A stretch of DNA of 64,000 nt from Pseudobdellovibrionaceae bacterium (GTDB taxonomy: Bacteria; Bdellovibrionota; Bdellovibrionia; Bdellovibrionales; UBA1609), in assembly GCA_023898385.1 (NCBI GenBank), contig CP060220.1, positions 2,108,001 through 2,172,000 on the forward strand, in the 5' to 3' direction. The position numbers and the translations under genes are program-made. Below are positions 16,406 to 25,716 of this stretch, piece after piece (positions within the stretch are counted from its first letter, which is position 1; each line of letters opens with the position of its first letter). The notes beneath the pieces were generated by a model that was not told the DNA's origin, searched no databases, and was given only the letters and a program-made list of their open reading frames with translations.

Positions 16406-17236
16406 TTAAATGGCCACAAGCCGCAACACAGAAGTTGCCGATTGATTGGCCTGAGCTAGAGCCATAAGCCCTGACTCTTGCAAGATTTTGGAATGAGTTA
16501 AGCGCGACACCTCTTCAGCCACGTCTGCATCTGTGATCAATGAGTGGGCCTCCATAAGGTTCTCTCGCTGCACATCCAAGTTATCTATTAGATATTGAAA
16601 TCGACTTTGTACGGCCCCCAACTTTGATCTAGCCCCCGCCACCTTGAGCACAGCTTTGTCTATATCTTCCATGGCATCAAGAGCGTCGTCTTGATCGCTG
16701 ATTTTTAGCCCCTGAATTCCCACCTCCCCCGAGGTGGTATCTGCATCAAGCGTGAATTCCACTATGTTTTCATCACCTCTAAAAGGGCCCACATGAAAGG
16801 AAAACTCCTCGTTGGACCCGGTTAGTAGCTGTTTATTTCCAAATCGGGTGGATTTGGCAATCCGATCAAACTCGCTCACTAACTGTTGGAACTCCACTTC
16901 TAAAAAGCCCCGCTCCTCGTCACCGACGGTATCGCTGGCCGAGTTCACCGCCAGCTCACGAAGTCTTATCAATATATTGTTCTGCTCGTTCAACCCCCCT
17001 TCGGCTGTTTGCACGAGCGCCGTGGCACTTTGAGCATTGAACTTGGCCTGCTCGGTGCCACTCAACTGACCTCGCAGCCTCTCGCTAATCGCAAACCCGG
17101 CCGCATCATCCCTGGCATTATTAATTCGAGAGCCCGAGGCCAAGGCCTTTAGGGCTCCCTCCATTTCTCTAGAAGATTTTTCTATGAATCGACGTGACCC
17201 GGCTGTGGCCACATCAGAATTGAGTCGCAAAGACAT
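16406..17236 (-). CDS. fliC: Flagellin 3
   Basis: A 276-residue flagellin. The N-terminus MSLRLNSDVATAGSRRFIEK is less typical than the other two, which keep the NTN.. motif. ALASGSRINNARDDAAGFAI and the C-terminal MEAHSLITDADVAEEVSRLT ... QANQSATSVLRLVAI retain the flagellin core. Its end carries two extra residues (AI) after the usual position. It is the most divergent of the three and may form a distinct filament zone, such as tip, base or sheath-adjacent; that is inference. Its promoter lies about 90 bases upstream and its own terminator follows. Confidence 0.94.
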   Translation of the reverse strand: MSLRLNSDVATAGSRRFIEKSSREMEGALKALASGSRINNARDDAAGFAISERLRGQLSGTEQAKFNAQSATALVQTAEGGLNEQNNILIRLRELAVNSASDTVGDEERGFLEVEFQQLVSEFDRIAKSTRFGNKQLLTGSNEEFSFHVGPFRGDENIVEFTLDADTTSGEVGIQGLKISDQDDALDAMEDIDKAVLKVAGARSKLGAVQSRFQYLIDNLDVQRENLMEAHSLITDADVAEEVSRLTHSKILQESGLMALAQANQSATSVLRLVAI

Positions 17237-17326
17237 GGAGACACCCCTCCCGTTTGGTCCCAGATCCCACTCCAGGACGGCTAGAAAAAGTGCCCATTGG
17301 CGATTTCATTTCAGCAGTCACAGCAC

Positions 17327-17353
17327 CTATCGGTGCATCGCGTTAAAACTTTA
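17327..17353 (-). promoter_or_regulatory. sigma28-type promoter of flagellin 3
   Basis: Minus strand: TAAAGTTT (perfect), 11 bases, ACCGATAG, matching GCCGATAA at six of eight positions. Expected transcription start is near 17320, giving a leader of about 85 bases. Confidence 0.82.
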
Positions 17354-17425
17354 GGGTTTTTTATTGCGTTGCATTATTATTTTATAACTCACTGTATTTA
17401 TTGATGAATTTAATCAGCCAAAACC

Positions 17426-19159
17426 CTACAGCGGTCTCCCTATGAGAAATGGAGGACGGGAAAAGTCGCACTGCCCTTGGCCCTCGAGGGTCATTTCAAC
17501 GATTTTATAGGCTCCGGGGGTCACGGTGGATAAAGCCAGAGTGCCCGTGGATTGGGTAGACAGCGGCCAATACTTTTCGCCCACTGCTTTTGATGATCCC
17601 AGTGATTTCAGCAACATGATTTCTTTTCTCAGTCCATCCGGAAGCGTTCCTATGAGTGCTAGGCGAGACCCCTCTTTGCTGCAGCTCACATCAGATACTA
17701 GAGCGATGGGCTGCCATTTCTGTCCATTTTCAACTTGGTAAACACTTTTATTGGGCAAACTCACGTCGTCCCATGGCTTTTTTTCTTTTTTTGATTGAGA
17801 TGAAAAATCAAAACTCATTGTGATTTGACTCTGAGGTTCTGGCAATGGCATGGCCTGCAATTTGTTTTTTTGCACATACATAGCCACTGTATTTAACAAC
17901 TGAACATCTTTTGTGGTTTTTTGAGTGCCCTCTGTGATGGCACTTTCTACTTGATCAAACAAAATTTTCAGCGCCACTTTATTGTGAGCAACAACAGTCT
18001 TTCCCTTTGTTTGAATTTTCCAATCTGTTAAAAGGGGGCGAGTCACGTCGTTAGAGTTTTTCTCCTGACTCGCGAGAGCGGCACGCAATTTAGTTTCAGC
18101 TCCGGCGGCACCGCCAGGAGAAGAAAATTCTGCCTGGAGTTCACCTGATAGAGAATTGTTGATTTCAAGTGCAAACCCTAAAGCCCTAAGGTCGCCTATA
18201 AACATGGCCGCCATAGCCGACATCCCTTGAGGAAGAGACGCTAAAACACTTTGAACATCCAAGCTAATCCAAAGCTGTTTGCCCAGTCCATGTTCGCGAA
18301 AACGGTCTGCTAGCGTTGATGATTCCCCACTGGCGTAAGACATCACCATATCTGAGAAGGTTTCTTCATCAAGTGCCAAAATGAACTGTTGTTGTCCCAC
18401 CAAAGACATATAAAAGGGCACACCCTCAACCCCACTGTGCGTGGCCTTGATTGCTGGCAAGCCGCCAATGAGGGTTCGTTCTAATGTTAATTCATTTAAA
18501 AATTTCTTTAGTTCATCTATTTTTTTTTGAGCTTCCGGCTCATTGGCAAATCGCTGTTCGGCAAAAAACACTAGTGAATCCACTAGCTGTTGGCCACCTA
18601 GCCAAATAAACCGGCCGTCTAAGGGAGCCGGCAATCTCACTGACGCAAATATGCTCAGCGCGCTGAAGAGTTGTTTGGGATCTTTCTTTAGATTTTGCGC
18701 ATCAATTTTTGCACCCTGTTTTAATCCAATTCCAACAAAAAAACTTCCCGATACAGCTGACAAATTTTCTTTCATGGACTGAATCAAAGCGACAAACTTA
18801 GATAGATCATCTTTTGAAAAATCTTTTGCCGAAGACAATGGAACGAGCTGACTATAAAGTTGATTTTTCTTCTGCTGCCAATCCATTAGCTCTGTGAATT
18901 TTGGTGTCAATTTTGATGATTGATCAAATATATTTTCAATAACATTTTGAGGAGGCGCTTCACCGCTCACAATCAGAGCTGGCGTTGTATTTTTTGGCAA
19001 AATATCAATGGCCTCTGGCGGAGATATAAGCCGAAACTCACTCAACAAAAATCGGCCCATGGCTTGTCCCGCCGGGTGAAAAAAACAAAAACCAGCGACA
19101 CCCAGGAGAACAACCAGAGAAACTAGCAGAATGGGAGAAATACGGCCTCTTTTTTTCAT
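17426..19159 (-). CDS. Membrane-anchored secreted protein, unknown (DUF3352-like)
   Basis: A 577-residue protein from ATG 19159, chosen for AAGGGGATC upstream. A short basic N-terminus and one hydrophobic helix (ISPILLVSLVVLLGVAGFCF) make it a periplasmic protein with an N-terminal anchor. The body alternates helices with beta strands such as LERTLIGGLPAIKATHSG and QQFILALDEETFSDMVMSYA, which resembles the DUF3352 type of surface or envelope protein. No catalytic motif is seen. It is a single gene downstream of flagellin 3 in the opposite sense of its promoter region, with no obvious functional partner. Confidence 0.6.
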   Translation of the reverse strand: MKKRGRISPILLVSLVVLLGVAGFCFFHPAGQAMGRFLLSEFRLISPPEAIDILPKNTTPALIVSGEAPPQNVIENIFDQSSKLTPKFTELMDWQQKKNQLYSQLVPLSSAKDFSKDDLSKFVALIQSMKENLSAVSGSFFVGIGLKQGAKIDAQNLKKDPKQLFSALSIFASVRLPAPLDGRFIWLGGQQLVDSLVFFAEQRFANEPEAQKKIDELKKFLNELTLERTLIGGLPAIKATHSGVEGVPFYMSLVGQQQFILALDEETFSDMVMSYASGESSTLADRFREHGLGKQLWISLDVQSVLASLPQGMSAMAAMFIGDLRALGFALEINNSLSGELQAEFSSPGGAAGAETKLRAALASQEKNSNDVTRPLLTDWKIQTKGKTVVAHNKVALKILFDQVESAITEGTQKTTKDVQLLNTVAMYVQKNKLQAMPLPEPQSQITMSFDFSSQSKKEKKPWDDVSLPNKSVYQVENGQKWQPIALVSDVSCSKEGSRLALIGTLPDGLRKEIMLLKSLGSSKAVGEKYWPLSTQSTGTLALSTVTPGAYKIVEMTLEGQGQCDFSRPPFLIGRPL

Positions 19160-19426
19160 ACGATCCCCTTCAAGATATTGAGGTGAGCCATTATTGTTTC
19201 TATATTGAGTTATCATAGGGACAAATGTCCATGAGGAATATCACTCGCGCTTTGATAACATCGTGCAATCACGCCCCCTACTCCCGTTTGTCCACGGCCC
19301 GACCTTCGCCAAGTCATGGTCATTTACCGGCGCTGATTGATAACACCGTTTGATTACAAAACTAAAGTAAGAAGTGTAAATCACCGATAACTTTGGTGTG
19401 AAACCAACAAAATAAGGGGTTTTAAT

Positions 19427-20110
19427 ATGCTGCTCCAGGGAATTTTGGCGATCCTTCTGACGACCATAGCAGTGACAGTGGCATTTGCCGATGACAATAA
19501 TTATGTTGTACTTGGAGTTCGACAGACGCCGTATTTTTCGACAAAGCTCTCTCTTGATGGTGTGGAGATTTCAACTTTTGAATCCACCCCAAATATTCAA
19601 CAAATTCAATCCGAGCTTGAGCGCCAACCGCTGACAACGGCCACTAAAATTACTATCTGCTATCTTCACAGCACACAAGCGCCCAGTGCCATACCCAATT
19701 CAAAGAACTTAGCCACTCTTTCGATAAAGGAGCCCTCGTCAGGACATCTTGTGCTTCACAGTGCCGCTCCCTCGGGAACCCAGTTTTCTGCAGGTAGCGA
19801 AACCTGTAAGGATCACTTTGTTCATACTTCTGAAACAGGTTTATTGGTCACTCGATTGAATCCGGTCCCTTCAGACCCTTCCCCCACAGCACCACCAGTC
19901 AACATCATACCGCCGCCAGATTCGACCACAGCCCAAAGCTCAGCCAACCCCGTGGCTGAAAACAACACGGCTTTGCCTGCCGAGCCAGCAATTGAAAACA
20001 CTCTTCAACGAGAACCGAGCCTCTCTGACGGTTTTTCGCCAAGCCAAGGCGAAAACGAGTTGCCGGTCGCACAACCTAAAGATGACATACCCCCGCCGCC
20101 TCCGCTCTAA
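19427..20110 (+). CDS. Secreted protein with proline-rich tail, unknown
   Basis: A 227-residue protein with a clear signal peptide (MLLQGILAILLTTIAVTVAFA). A small domain of about 120 residues follows with two cysteines (ITICYLHS, SETCKDHF) that could form a disulphide. The last 85 residues are Pro/Ser/Ala-rich and end DDIPPPPPL, a likely disordered envelope spacer. No family is recognised. It converges with the creatininase-family gene. Confidence 0.6.
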   Translation: MLLQGILAILLTTIAVTVAFADDNNYVVLGVRQTPYFSTKLSLDGVEISTFESTPNIQQIQSELERQPLTTATKITICYLHSTQAPSAIPNSKNLATLSIKEPSSGHLVLHSAAPSGTQFSAGSETCKDHFVHTSETGLLVTRLNPVPSDPSPTAPPVNIIPPPDSTTAQSSANPVAENNTALPAEPAIENTLQREPSLSDGFSPSQGENELPVAQPKDDIPPPPPL

Positions 20111-20158
20111 GAAAAACATCAAATGATCCAGTTCGATAGTTAGCTGAGGTCTCCTCAC

Positions 20159-20902
20159 CTACTTAAATGGATAGTGTCCCTGTTGGATTTCTGTCACCTT
20201 ACGACAAATGGAATCTACGGCAATATCAAATATCTTTCTGCCGTGTCCTTCGGAAGCTAGCCCCGGATTAGACGCCATTCGACCATCGGGAAAGTGTTTA
20301 CGAAACTCTTTACCACTTAGTGGCCATGGATGATTCATTTTTTTAACTGTGAAATTTTCTTTAGGAATGGTGTGAAATGCTTCTGCGTTGGTGTACATTG
20401 TGACTGACACTTCACCCACCGTGGCATGAAATCCATTTTGATCACCAAAATGCTGGTCTTCATACTCACGCACCTCTGGTAAATGCCACCAATTGATCAG
20501 CATCAAGGCTGTTTGATCTTCCAAAGACTTTGATTCAGAAAAGGCTGTGGTCATGGGGGCGATGTTGCCTCCATGACCATTTACAAATAATATCTTTTCA
20601 AAACCATTCTGGCGAAGACTCCGAATCAAATCCACAATGACATTGACATAGGTTGATGGACGCAGGGACATCGTGCCGGGAAAAGCCAGGTGATGTTCAG
20701 CCATGCCAAAGCAAAGGGGTGGCGCCACCATCACCGCATGTCGATCACCCACAGCTTCAGCTATTTTTTGGGCCGTGACGTAGTCAGTGCCAAAGATTCC
20801 GGTGGGTCCATGTTGTTCGGTAGAGCCTACGGGCACAATAATCAACTGTTTTTCCTGTAGGTATTTTTCAACTTGCGGCCATGTGGAATTTTCTAATCTC
20901 AT
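20159..20902 (-). CDS. Creatininase-family amidohydrolase
   Basis: A 247-residue enzyme from ATG 20902 (GGAGG upstream; the longer frame upstream is disregarded). Metal-binding family motifs are present: VGSTEQHGPTG with Glu and His, GTDYVTA with Asp, VNGHGGN with His, and a Glu-containing ATVGEVSVTMY. The family includes creatininase, mycofactocin MftE and riboflavin-pathway FAPy deformylases that hydrolyse cyclic or formyl amides with two divalent metals. The substrate cannot be inferred from the neighbours, which are unrelated (a secreted protein and MeaB). Confidence 0.85.
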   Translation of the reverse strand: MRLENSTWPQVEKYLQEKQLIIVPVGSTEQHGPTGIFGTDYVTAQKIAEAVGDRHAVMVAPPLCFGMAEHHLAFPGTMSLRPSTYVNVIVDLIRSLRQNGFEKILFVNGHGGNIAPMTTAFSESKSLEDQTALMLINWWHLPEVREYEDQHFGDQNGFHATVGEVSVTMYTNAEAFHTIPKENFTVKKMNHPWPLSGKEFRKHFPDGRMASNPGLASEGHGRKIFDIAVDSICRKVTEIQQGHYPFK

Positions 20903-21008
20903 GATAGCCTCCGCGGCAATTTTGACTGGTTTTACCGCTGTCTTTGTAGGGACGCAAACATTCAAAGCTTCGGTAGACTTATTTGTTATTTGAAAATAAC
21001 ATCAAAGC

Positions 21009-21902
21009 ATGTCAGATCCTGTAAAACCTCTTTTGAGCGCTTCAAATTTTCTGCAGTTTGCACGCCTTCTTACTGCCATTGAAAACTTCGGCCCGCGGTC
21101 GTTGCAATACGAAGTTTTGTTGAATCCTCAGAAAATGGCCTGCCGCATTGGTATCACGGGACCGCCGGGGGCCGGCAAATCCACGTTGGTTGGCGGCCTT
21201 ATTCAATCTCTAAGAGCCCATAATCTTTCAGTGGGAGTGATCGCCGTTGACCCCTCTAGCCCATTTTCAAAGGGGGCGATTTTGGGGGATCGCATTCGTT
21301 ATTCGGAACACTTCTCGGATGACAAGGTCTTTATTCGTTCATTGGGAACCCGGGGAAGTTTAGGCGGATTAAGCGCATCGGCTTATTTAATGTTGCGGGC
21401 ATTTGACCATTATGGATTTGACGTCGTGCTTGTGGAAACAGTGGGCGTGGGGCAAACGGAACTAGAAGTGATTAACGTCGCCGACTTCACCACTGTGGTT
21501 CTCGTACCCGAATCAGGTGATTCTATTCAGGCCATGAAAGCCGGTCTCTTAGAAATTGCTGATTTGTATGTCGTTAACAAAGCCGACAGGCCAGGCGCTC
21601 AGAGTTTGGTCAATGAAATCAAAGCCAACCTCGAGTTAGGGGCAAATCACAATGCCACAGGCCTCACCCCATCAGTATTAACAACTGTGGCCACAGAAAA
21701 CAAAGGCGTTGCCGATTTAGCTAGTCACTTTTTGAATGCTATGAAAACAGCAGATTTTAAAAAGAGGCGGCATTCACCAAGACGATTGCAAGCTGAAGCC
21801 ACTGCTTTGTTGCGTGCAAATCTTGAAAATAAAATAGAACTATTGTCATCGAATATTCAAACCACTGAAGACCTAAAAAACCTATTACTCAGAGAGAACT
21901 AA
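21009..21902 (+). CDS. meaB: MeaB/ArgK-family G protein chaperone
   Basis: A 297-residue P-loop GTPase of the MeaB family that guards and reloads adenosylcobalamin-dependent mutases, usually methylmalonyl-CoA mutase. Visible motifs are Walker A GPPGAGKSTL at about 51, AVDPSSPFSKGAILGDRIR, switch-like RSLGTRGSLGGLS, Walker B-like VVLVETVGVGQTE, and the guanine-specificity NKAD. No mutase gene is in this window. The N-terminal helical part is shorter than in many members. The start lacks a strong Shine-Dalgarno sequence. Confidence 0.9.
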   Translation: MSDPVKPLLSASNFLQFARLLTAIENFGPRSLQYEVLLNPQKMACRIGITGPPGAGKSTLVGGLIQSLRAHNLSVGVIAVDPSSPFSKGAILGDRIRYSEHFSDDKVFIRSLGTRGSLGGLSASAYLMLRAFDHYGFDVVLVETVGVGQTELEVINVADFTTVVLVPESGDSIQAMKAGLLEIADLYVVNKADRPGAQSLVNEIKANLELGANHNATGLTPSVLTTVATENKGVADLASHFLNAMKTADFKKRRHSPRRLQAEATALLRANLENKIELLSSNIQTTEDLKNLLLREN

Positions 21903-21903
21903 A

Positions 21904-22035
21904 TTGGCATCAAAATGGAAAAAGCTTCTTATTTTGTTGGTGGGACTTCTAGTGATGGCCCAGATGGCCTACATAGTGAACCAACGACTAAAAACCATGG
22001 ATTGTATGTCTGAAGCTGATGGAAACTGCGAATAA
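21904..22035 (+). CDS. Possible small membrane protein downstream of meaB
   Basis: A 43-residue frame starting at TTG 21904, 1 bp after the meaB stop. It has a basic start (ASKWKK), one hydrophobic helix (LLILLVGLLVMAQMAYIV) and a polar tail with two Cys. The tight coupling to meaB and the clean signal-anchor profile make it plausible, but the length is short and nothing is recognised. Confidence 0.35.
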   Translation: MASKWKKLLILLVGLLVMAQMAYIVNQRLKTMDCMSEADGNCE

Positions 22036-22403
22036 TTTATTCCTAAATTCGATTTGAATTCTATTATTACCTGTGAAGACTAATGCAACAGGGCCTATTT
22101 TAGCCACGCCTTAAGAGTATTAAAGCATGCAGGAGCCAGGACTTCTATTTGCTCTAGCTCGTGCCCTTTAAACTGCAACTAGGACCGGGGCGAAAATTGT
22201 CATTTTCTTAGTCTCATGTCCCAATCTTTAACTCATTGAAATCACTTCCTATTTTTAAGGGGGCCTGACCCCTGTCAGAATTCTAACAAGGGCGGGATTT
22301 CTGCACTTTTGGGGCTCCCGATTTTCTCTAATTATTCTCATTACTTACAACTTGGCACTGGCGGCATGTTTCGTGCGTAGATGTATTGCAAAGGAGGGCA
22401 CCT
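22036..22403. other. Intergenic region with no recognised element
   Basis: About 370 bp between the small frame after meaB and the Lys-rich protein gene. I see no gene, strong hairpin or sigma28/sigma54 match here apart from the ribosome binding site AAGGAGGGC of the following gene. Confidence 0.4.
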
Positions 22404-23561
22404 ATGGGCCGCCACTGGAAAACCTATGCTACATTGATTGCGCTGCTTTTTGCGGCTGTCACTTATGTGGCTAAACAGGCCACAGATATGAATGGGCCGC
22501 GGTCTGCCCAAACCCTCTCCGTAGATGACCTTCGAACATTGGATGTTAGTGCGTACAGCCAATTTGACAACCCTGATACAGAAGAAGGTCGCATCAAAAA
22601 AGCCTTCCGCCGACATCTCAAAACCAACCATCTCAATCAAAAAGTGGCTGGGTTAAAACCTTTCAAACCCAAGACACGCAATCCCCTTAAAAAAGAGGCC
22701 GGCGAACATTCGTTCACCCACGATAAAGGGAAAAAAGCCTCCAAAGACAAAAAGAAAAAAGACAACAAAAAGAAAGACAAGAAAACAGCTAAGAAAAACA
22801 AAGAAGATGCAAACGAAGAAATTGTTGAAAATGAAGAAAATAAAAATTCTAAAAAGAAAGAAACTGAAGATTCAAATCCCCCCCAAAATGGATTGCAAGG
22901 GGCTTACGCCGGGTCTCCCCCCCTTCCCGGCCAAGCCCCCAATCCTAACTCTGAAATTCCTGAAGACTATGCCGCCTGGGAACAGCTGTTGTTAGTTTAT
23001 CCTAGCCAAGAAAACACCAACCGTTTTATCGAGTATTACCTCGCTGGGATGATATCGGATGACATATACTTCAACCTAGTTAATGATATGACCACTGATG
23101 ATCGCGAATCCGTGGTTGAAATGGGCATTACGGCGGCCGGCATGGTTCCGGCCTATCGCAGTTTTGTGATTTTAGCACACACCATTCATAGCTACGACCA
23201 CGGAACGAAATTGCGCAGTTATGCTGATAGTTTCGTCGAAGGCTACCAATCTCTTTCTCACACAAAAGTTTTTGAACAGGTGTTTAAAGGCAACCAAGAT
23301 TCTTTGATTGCACTTGAGCTGGCCTCTCGCCAAACTCTTCTAACAGCCAAACGACATCTAAAGGGCGACCAAAAGCTGGAAAGTCCTCAAAATCTGGCCG
23401 AGCGGTCTACGGCGAATGTTGAGGAAAATTTTAAACATCCAAATGGCAAATATTTTTCAGGTGTTGTGGCGCAGTTAAAAATTCTTAAAACTCATGAAAA
23501 CAACAACATCAATGCTCTGGCTGAAGACACCCTGAATGAACTCCACACCTACCTGCAGTAG
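22404..23561 (+). CDS. Exported protein with lysine-rich linker, unknown
   Basis: A 385-residue protein from ATG 22404 (AAAGGAGG upstream). A hydrophobic N-terminal helix (TLIALLFAAVTYVA) acts as signal or anchor. Residues 110-165 are an extreme Lys/Asp/Glu stretch (KKASKDKKKKDNKKKDKK...). A Pro-rich hinge (SPPLPGQAPNPNSEIPEDYA) then leads into a helical C-terminal domain of about 210 residues. The linker is likely disordered and could bind nucleic acid, LPS or peptidoglycan. No family is recognised. Confidence 0.6.
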   Translation: MGRHWKTYATLIALLFAAVTYVAKQATDMNGPRSAQTLSVDDLRTLDVSAYSQFDNPDTEEGRIKKAFRRHLKTNHLNQKVAGLKPFKPKTRNPLKKEAGEHSFTHDKGKKASKDKKKKDNKKKDKKTAKKNKEDANEEIVENEENKNSKKKETEDSNPPQNGLQGAYAGSPPLPGQAPNPNSEIPEDYAAWEQLLLVYPSQENTNRFIEYYLAGMISDDIYFNLVNDMTTDDRESVVEMGITAAGMVPAYRSFVILAHTIHSYDHGTKLRSYADSFVEGYQSLSHTKVFEQVFKGNQDSLIALELASRQTLLTAKRHLKGDQKLESPQNLAERSTANVEENFKHPNGKYFSGVVAQLKILKTHENNNINALAEDTLNELHTYLQ

Positions 23562-23672
23562 GTTTGGCCAAGAACCTAAGAGATTAGTGTAATTCCTTCG
23601 CTTTTTTTAAAAAGCAGTTGCCATAGACCTACGAAACTTCTAATTTCGCGCCCCTAATTGGGGTTTTTGAAA

Positions 23673-24275
23673 ATGCATTTACGAATTGTCATTTTGTTGT
23701 CAGCGGTGTTTTTTTGCGCCGGCGCTGTGAGAGCCGAGGATTCTTCTCAGGCCAAGAATCGCATCCTCAATCGAGTAGAGAATGTTATTAAAGATTTTCA
23801 ATTCAAAGTCTCTAATCATAAGGAAGTCAGCCGCACTACCTCGCCCATTGGCACACCGGAGGTACCTGAGCTCAACTTCAGTTCGGTGTCGTTGCAAGTT
23901 CTAAATAAAGACCAAGGCCAAATACAGATTTCGTTTTATGATGGCAGTGACCTGGTAAAATCACTAGAGTTAAAAGCCTCTCATATTTCAGCTGATGCAA
24001 ACGAAGAGCTGGTCTCATTTGAGTTTGCGACATCTGAAATGAGCGTTTACCCTTATCAGTTTCTTCGGGTTTTTATGCGACGAACCTTTCTCTTGGATTT
24101 AGATCTCTCAAATCACTTGGCCTACTTCACTATTGAATACAATTTGCGAAGCGAACACCAGTGGAACCCCTTCCTGCAATCGACCCTTAAAGTGCGAACT
24201 TTCTTTGACAGCGAGTTCAAAACAGCACCGTCATGCAAAGTGACCTTACTTAATCATTGGCGATCGTCACACTGA
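23673..24275 (+). CDS. Secreted protein, unknown
   Basis: A 200-residue protein from ATG 23673 with a signal peptide (MHLRIVILLSAVFFCAGAVRA). An in-frame TTG at 23658 is a less likely start, and neither has a strong ribosome binding site. The mature part is beta-rich (VSLQVLNKDQGQIQISFYDG) with a single Cys near the end. It lies downstream of the Lys-rich exported protein with a gap of about 110 bp. No family is recognised. Confidence 0.55.
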   Translation: MHLRIVILLSAVFFCAGAVRAEDSSQAKNRILNRVENVIKDFQFKVSNHKEVSRTTSPIGTPEVPELNFSSVSLQVLNKDQGQIQISFYDGSDLVKSLELKASHISADANEELVSFEFATSEMSVYPYQFLRVFMRRTFLLDLDLSNHLAYFTIEYNLRSEHQWNPFLQSTLKVRTFFDSEFKTAPSCKVTLLNHWRSSH

Positions 24276-24458
24276 TCTCTGCAGCCACATATTGGGCTTA
24301 TTGAGTCCAGGCACAACCGAAGCTTTTCGAAACCTATTCAATCAACAGTAAATTCCTGCTGCGAGTCCGTGAAATGGGCCACTCTCCCAGCAATGACACA
24401 GCGGCTCTTAGCTTGAAAGCCTGTACACTTTATCAGCATTTCAAGTCACAATCGTTTT

Positions 24459-25196
24459 ATGAAAAACTATTTTCTTGGTTTTGTTTTGATTTTTGTTGGG
24501 TCCACCGCCTGGCCAATGGATTTGCCCACAAATATGACGATCAGTGACCTGCGCGAGGTCATTCGAATTGTCACCACGAACACCAGCACCAAGATATTGT
24601 CTAACCCCTATCCTCTAGGAGGGTATCCTGGCTTTGAGGTTGGGGTTTCGTTAGAAACCGTGGATGCCAGTGATTTAGCTAGCCTTGGCGCTGGTACAAC
24701 CTCTACAGATCTAGAAATTCAGTTTCCTAAGATTTCTGTAGGCAAAGGCCTTTATAAAAATGTCGATATCTTTTTTCACTTTGCTCCATTGAGTGGCGGC
24801 CTTGACGTTAATGAGTTTGGCAGCCTACTTCGTTGGAGCTTCTATGAAACCCAACGCATCCCGATGAATATCTCTTTCGTGACCCACGGCAATCACATGA
24901 ACTATGGCGATAAAATCCTTGGTACGACCTTGGGCATTGAAATGCTTCTCGCAGTGAACGTAAACAAGTTGGCTGTTTATTTTGGTGGCGGCCATTTGCA
25001 AACCACTGGGCAGGCCTCCGTGAGTCTTATGGAGCCTGCTATATCAGCCAACGAGCGCCAGCTCGTGGAAACGACCCTACAACAAATGCATACCTTTGTT
25101 GGACTGACTTTTCATCAAGACAATCTTTTTGTGGCCGCTCAACTTGATCGATATCCTGACCCTGTTTTTAGCGCTAAACTGGGGCTGCGCCTATAG
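24459..25196 (+). CDS. Probable outer-membrane beta-barrel protein
   Basis: A 245-residue protein with a signal peptide (MKNYFLGFVLIFVGSTAWP). The rest is a series of amphipathic strands rich in Gly and aromatics, for example GYPGFEVGVSLETV and VDIFFHFAPLSGG, with a final strand FSAKLGLRL ending in a hydrophobic residue, typical of barrels. The function is unknown. It is isolated, converging with rfaE2. Confidence 0.6.
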   Translation: MKNYFLGFVLIFVGSTAWPMDLPTNMTISDLREVIRIVTTNTSTKILSNPYPLGGYPGFEVGVSLETVDASDLASLGAGTTSTDLEIQFPKISVGKGLYKNVDIFFHFAPLSGGLDVNEFGSLLRWSFYETQRIPMNISFVTHGNHMNYGDKILGTTLGIEMLLAVNVNKLAVYFGGGHLQTTGQASVSLMEPAISANERQLVETTLQQMHTFVGLTFHQDNLFVAAQLDRYPDPVFSAKLGLRL

Positions 25197-25256
25197 TGGC
25201 CAAAACGGCTGCACTCGATATGAAAATGCCGATCACACTTTAGCAGATCGAATTCC

Positions 25257-25715
25257 CTAACAACGCTCAATGATTTTTGTCGTCGATCGCCCCTCGACAA
25301 ACTGCAAAGATTTTACCGTGCCGCCATAAGACTGAACAAAAGGGGCTCCGACAATTTGATCGATGGACCAGTCGCCACCCTTTACTAGAACGTCTGGTTT
25401 TACCACATGAATCAACTGCTCAGGCGTGTCTTCGTCGAAAATAGAAACATAGTCCACACTAGATAATGCCAATAGAATCTCTGCGCGGTCTTGTTCATTT
25501 TGAATAGGTCGAGAGGAGCCCTTTAACCGCTTTACACTGGCATCAGAGTTTACCCCTACAAACAATAAATCACCTTGGGCTTTGGCTTCTTGCAGGTAGC
25601 GAACATGGCCCACATGCAGAATATCAAAACACCCGTTTGTAAAAACAAGTTTTTTGCCTGCACGTGGTGATGCCAAGACTTTTTTGATATTTTCTCTTGC
25701 AATGACTTGGCTCAA
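25257..25715 (-). CDS. rfaE2: Heptose-1-phosphate adenylyltransferase RfaE2
   Basis: A 152-residue cytidylyltransferase-fold enzyme equal to the C-terminal half of HldE. It attaches AMP to D-glycero-beta-D-manno-heptose 1-phosphate to make ADP-heptose. Motifs are FTNGCFDILHVGHVRYL (nucleotide-binding HxGH), GVNSDASVKRLKG, and EGRSTTKIIERC (the ISTT-like loop). The kinase half is not fused, so a separate HldA must exist. It starts with TTG overlapping the RDD-protein end. The product is the donor for LPS core heptosyltransferases and possibly for the GT9 pair at 3.4-6.7 kb. Confidence 0.9.
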   Translation of the reverse strand: MSQVIARENIKKVLASPRAGKKLVFTNGCFDILHVGHVRYLQEAKAQGDLLFVGVNSDASVKRLKGSSRPIQNEQDRAEILLALSSVDYVSIFDEDTPEQLIHVVKPDVLVKGGDWSIDQIVGAPFVQSYGGTVKSLQFVEGRSTTKIIERC

Positions 25716-25716
25716 A

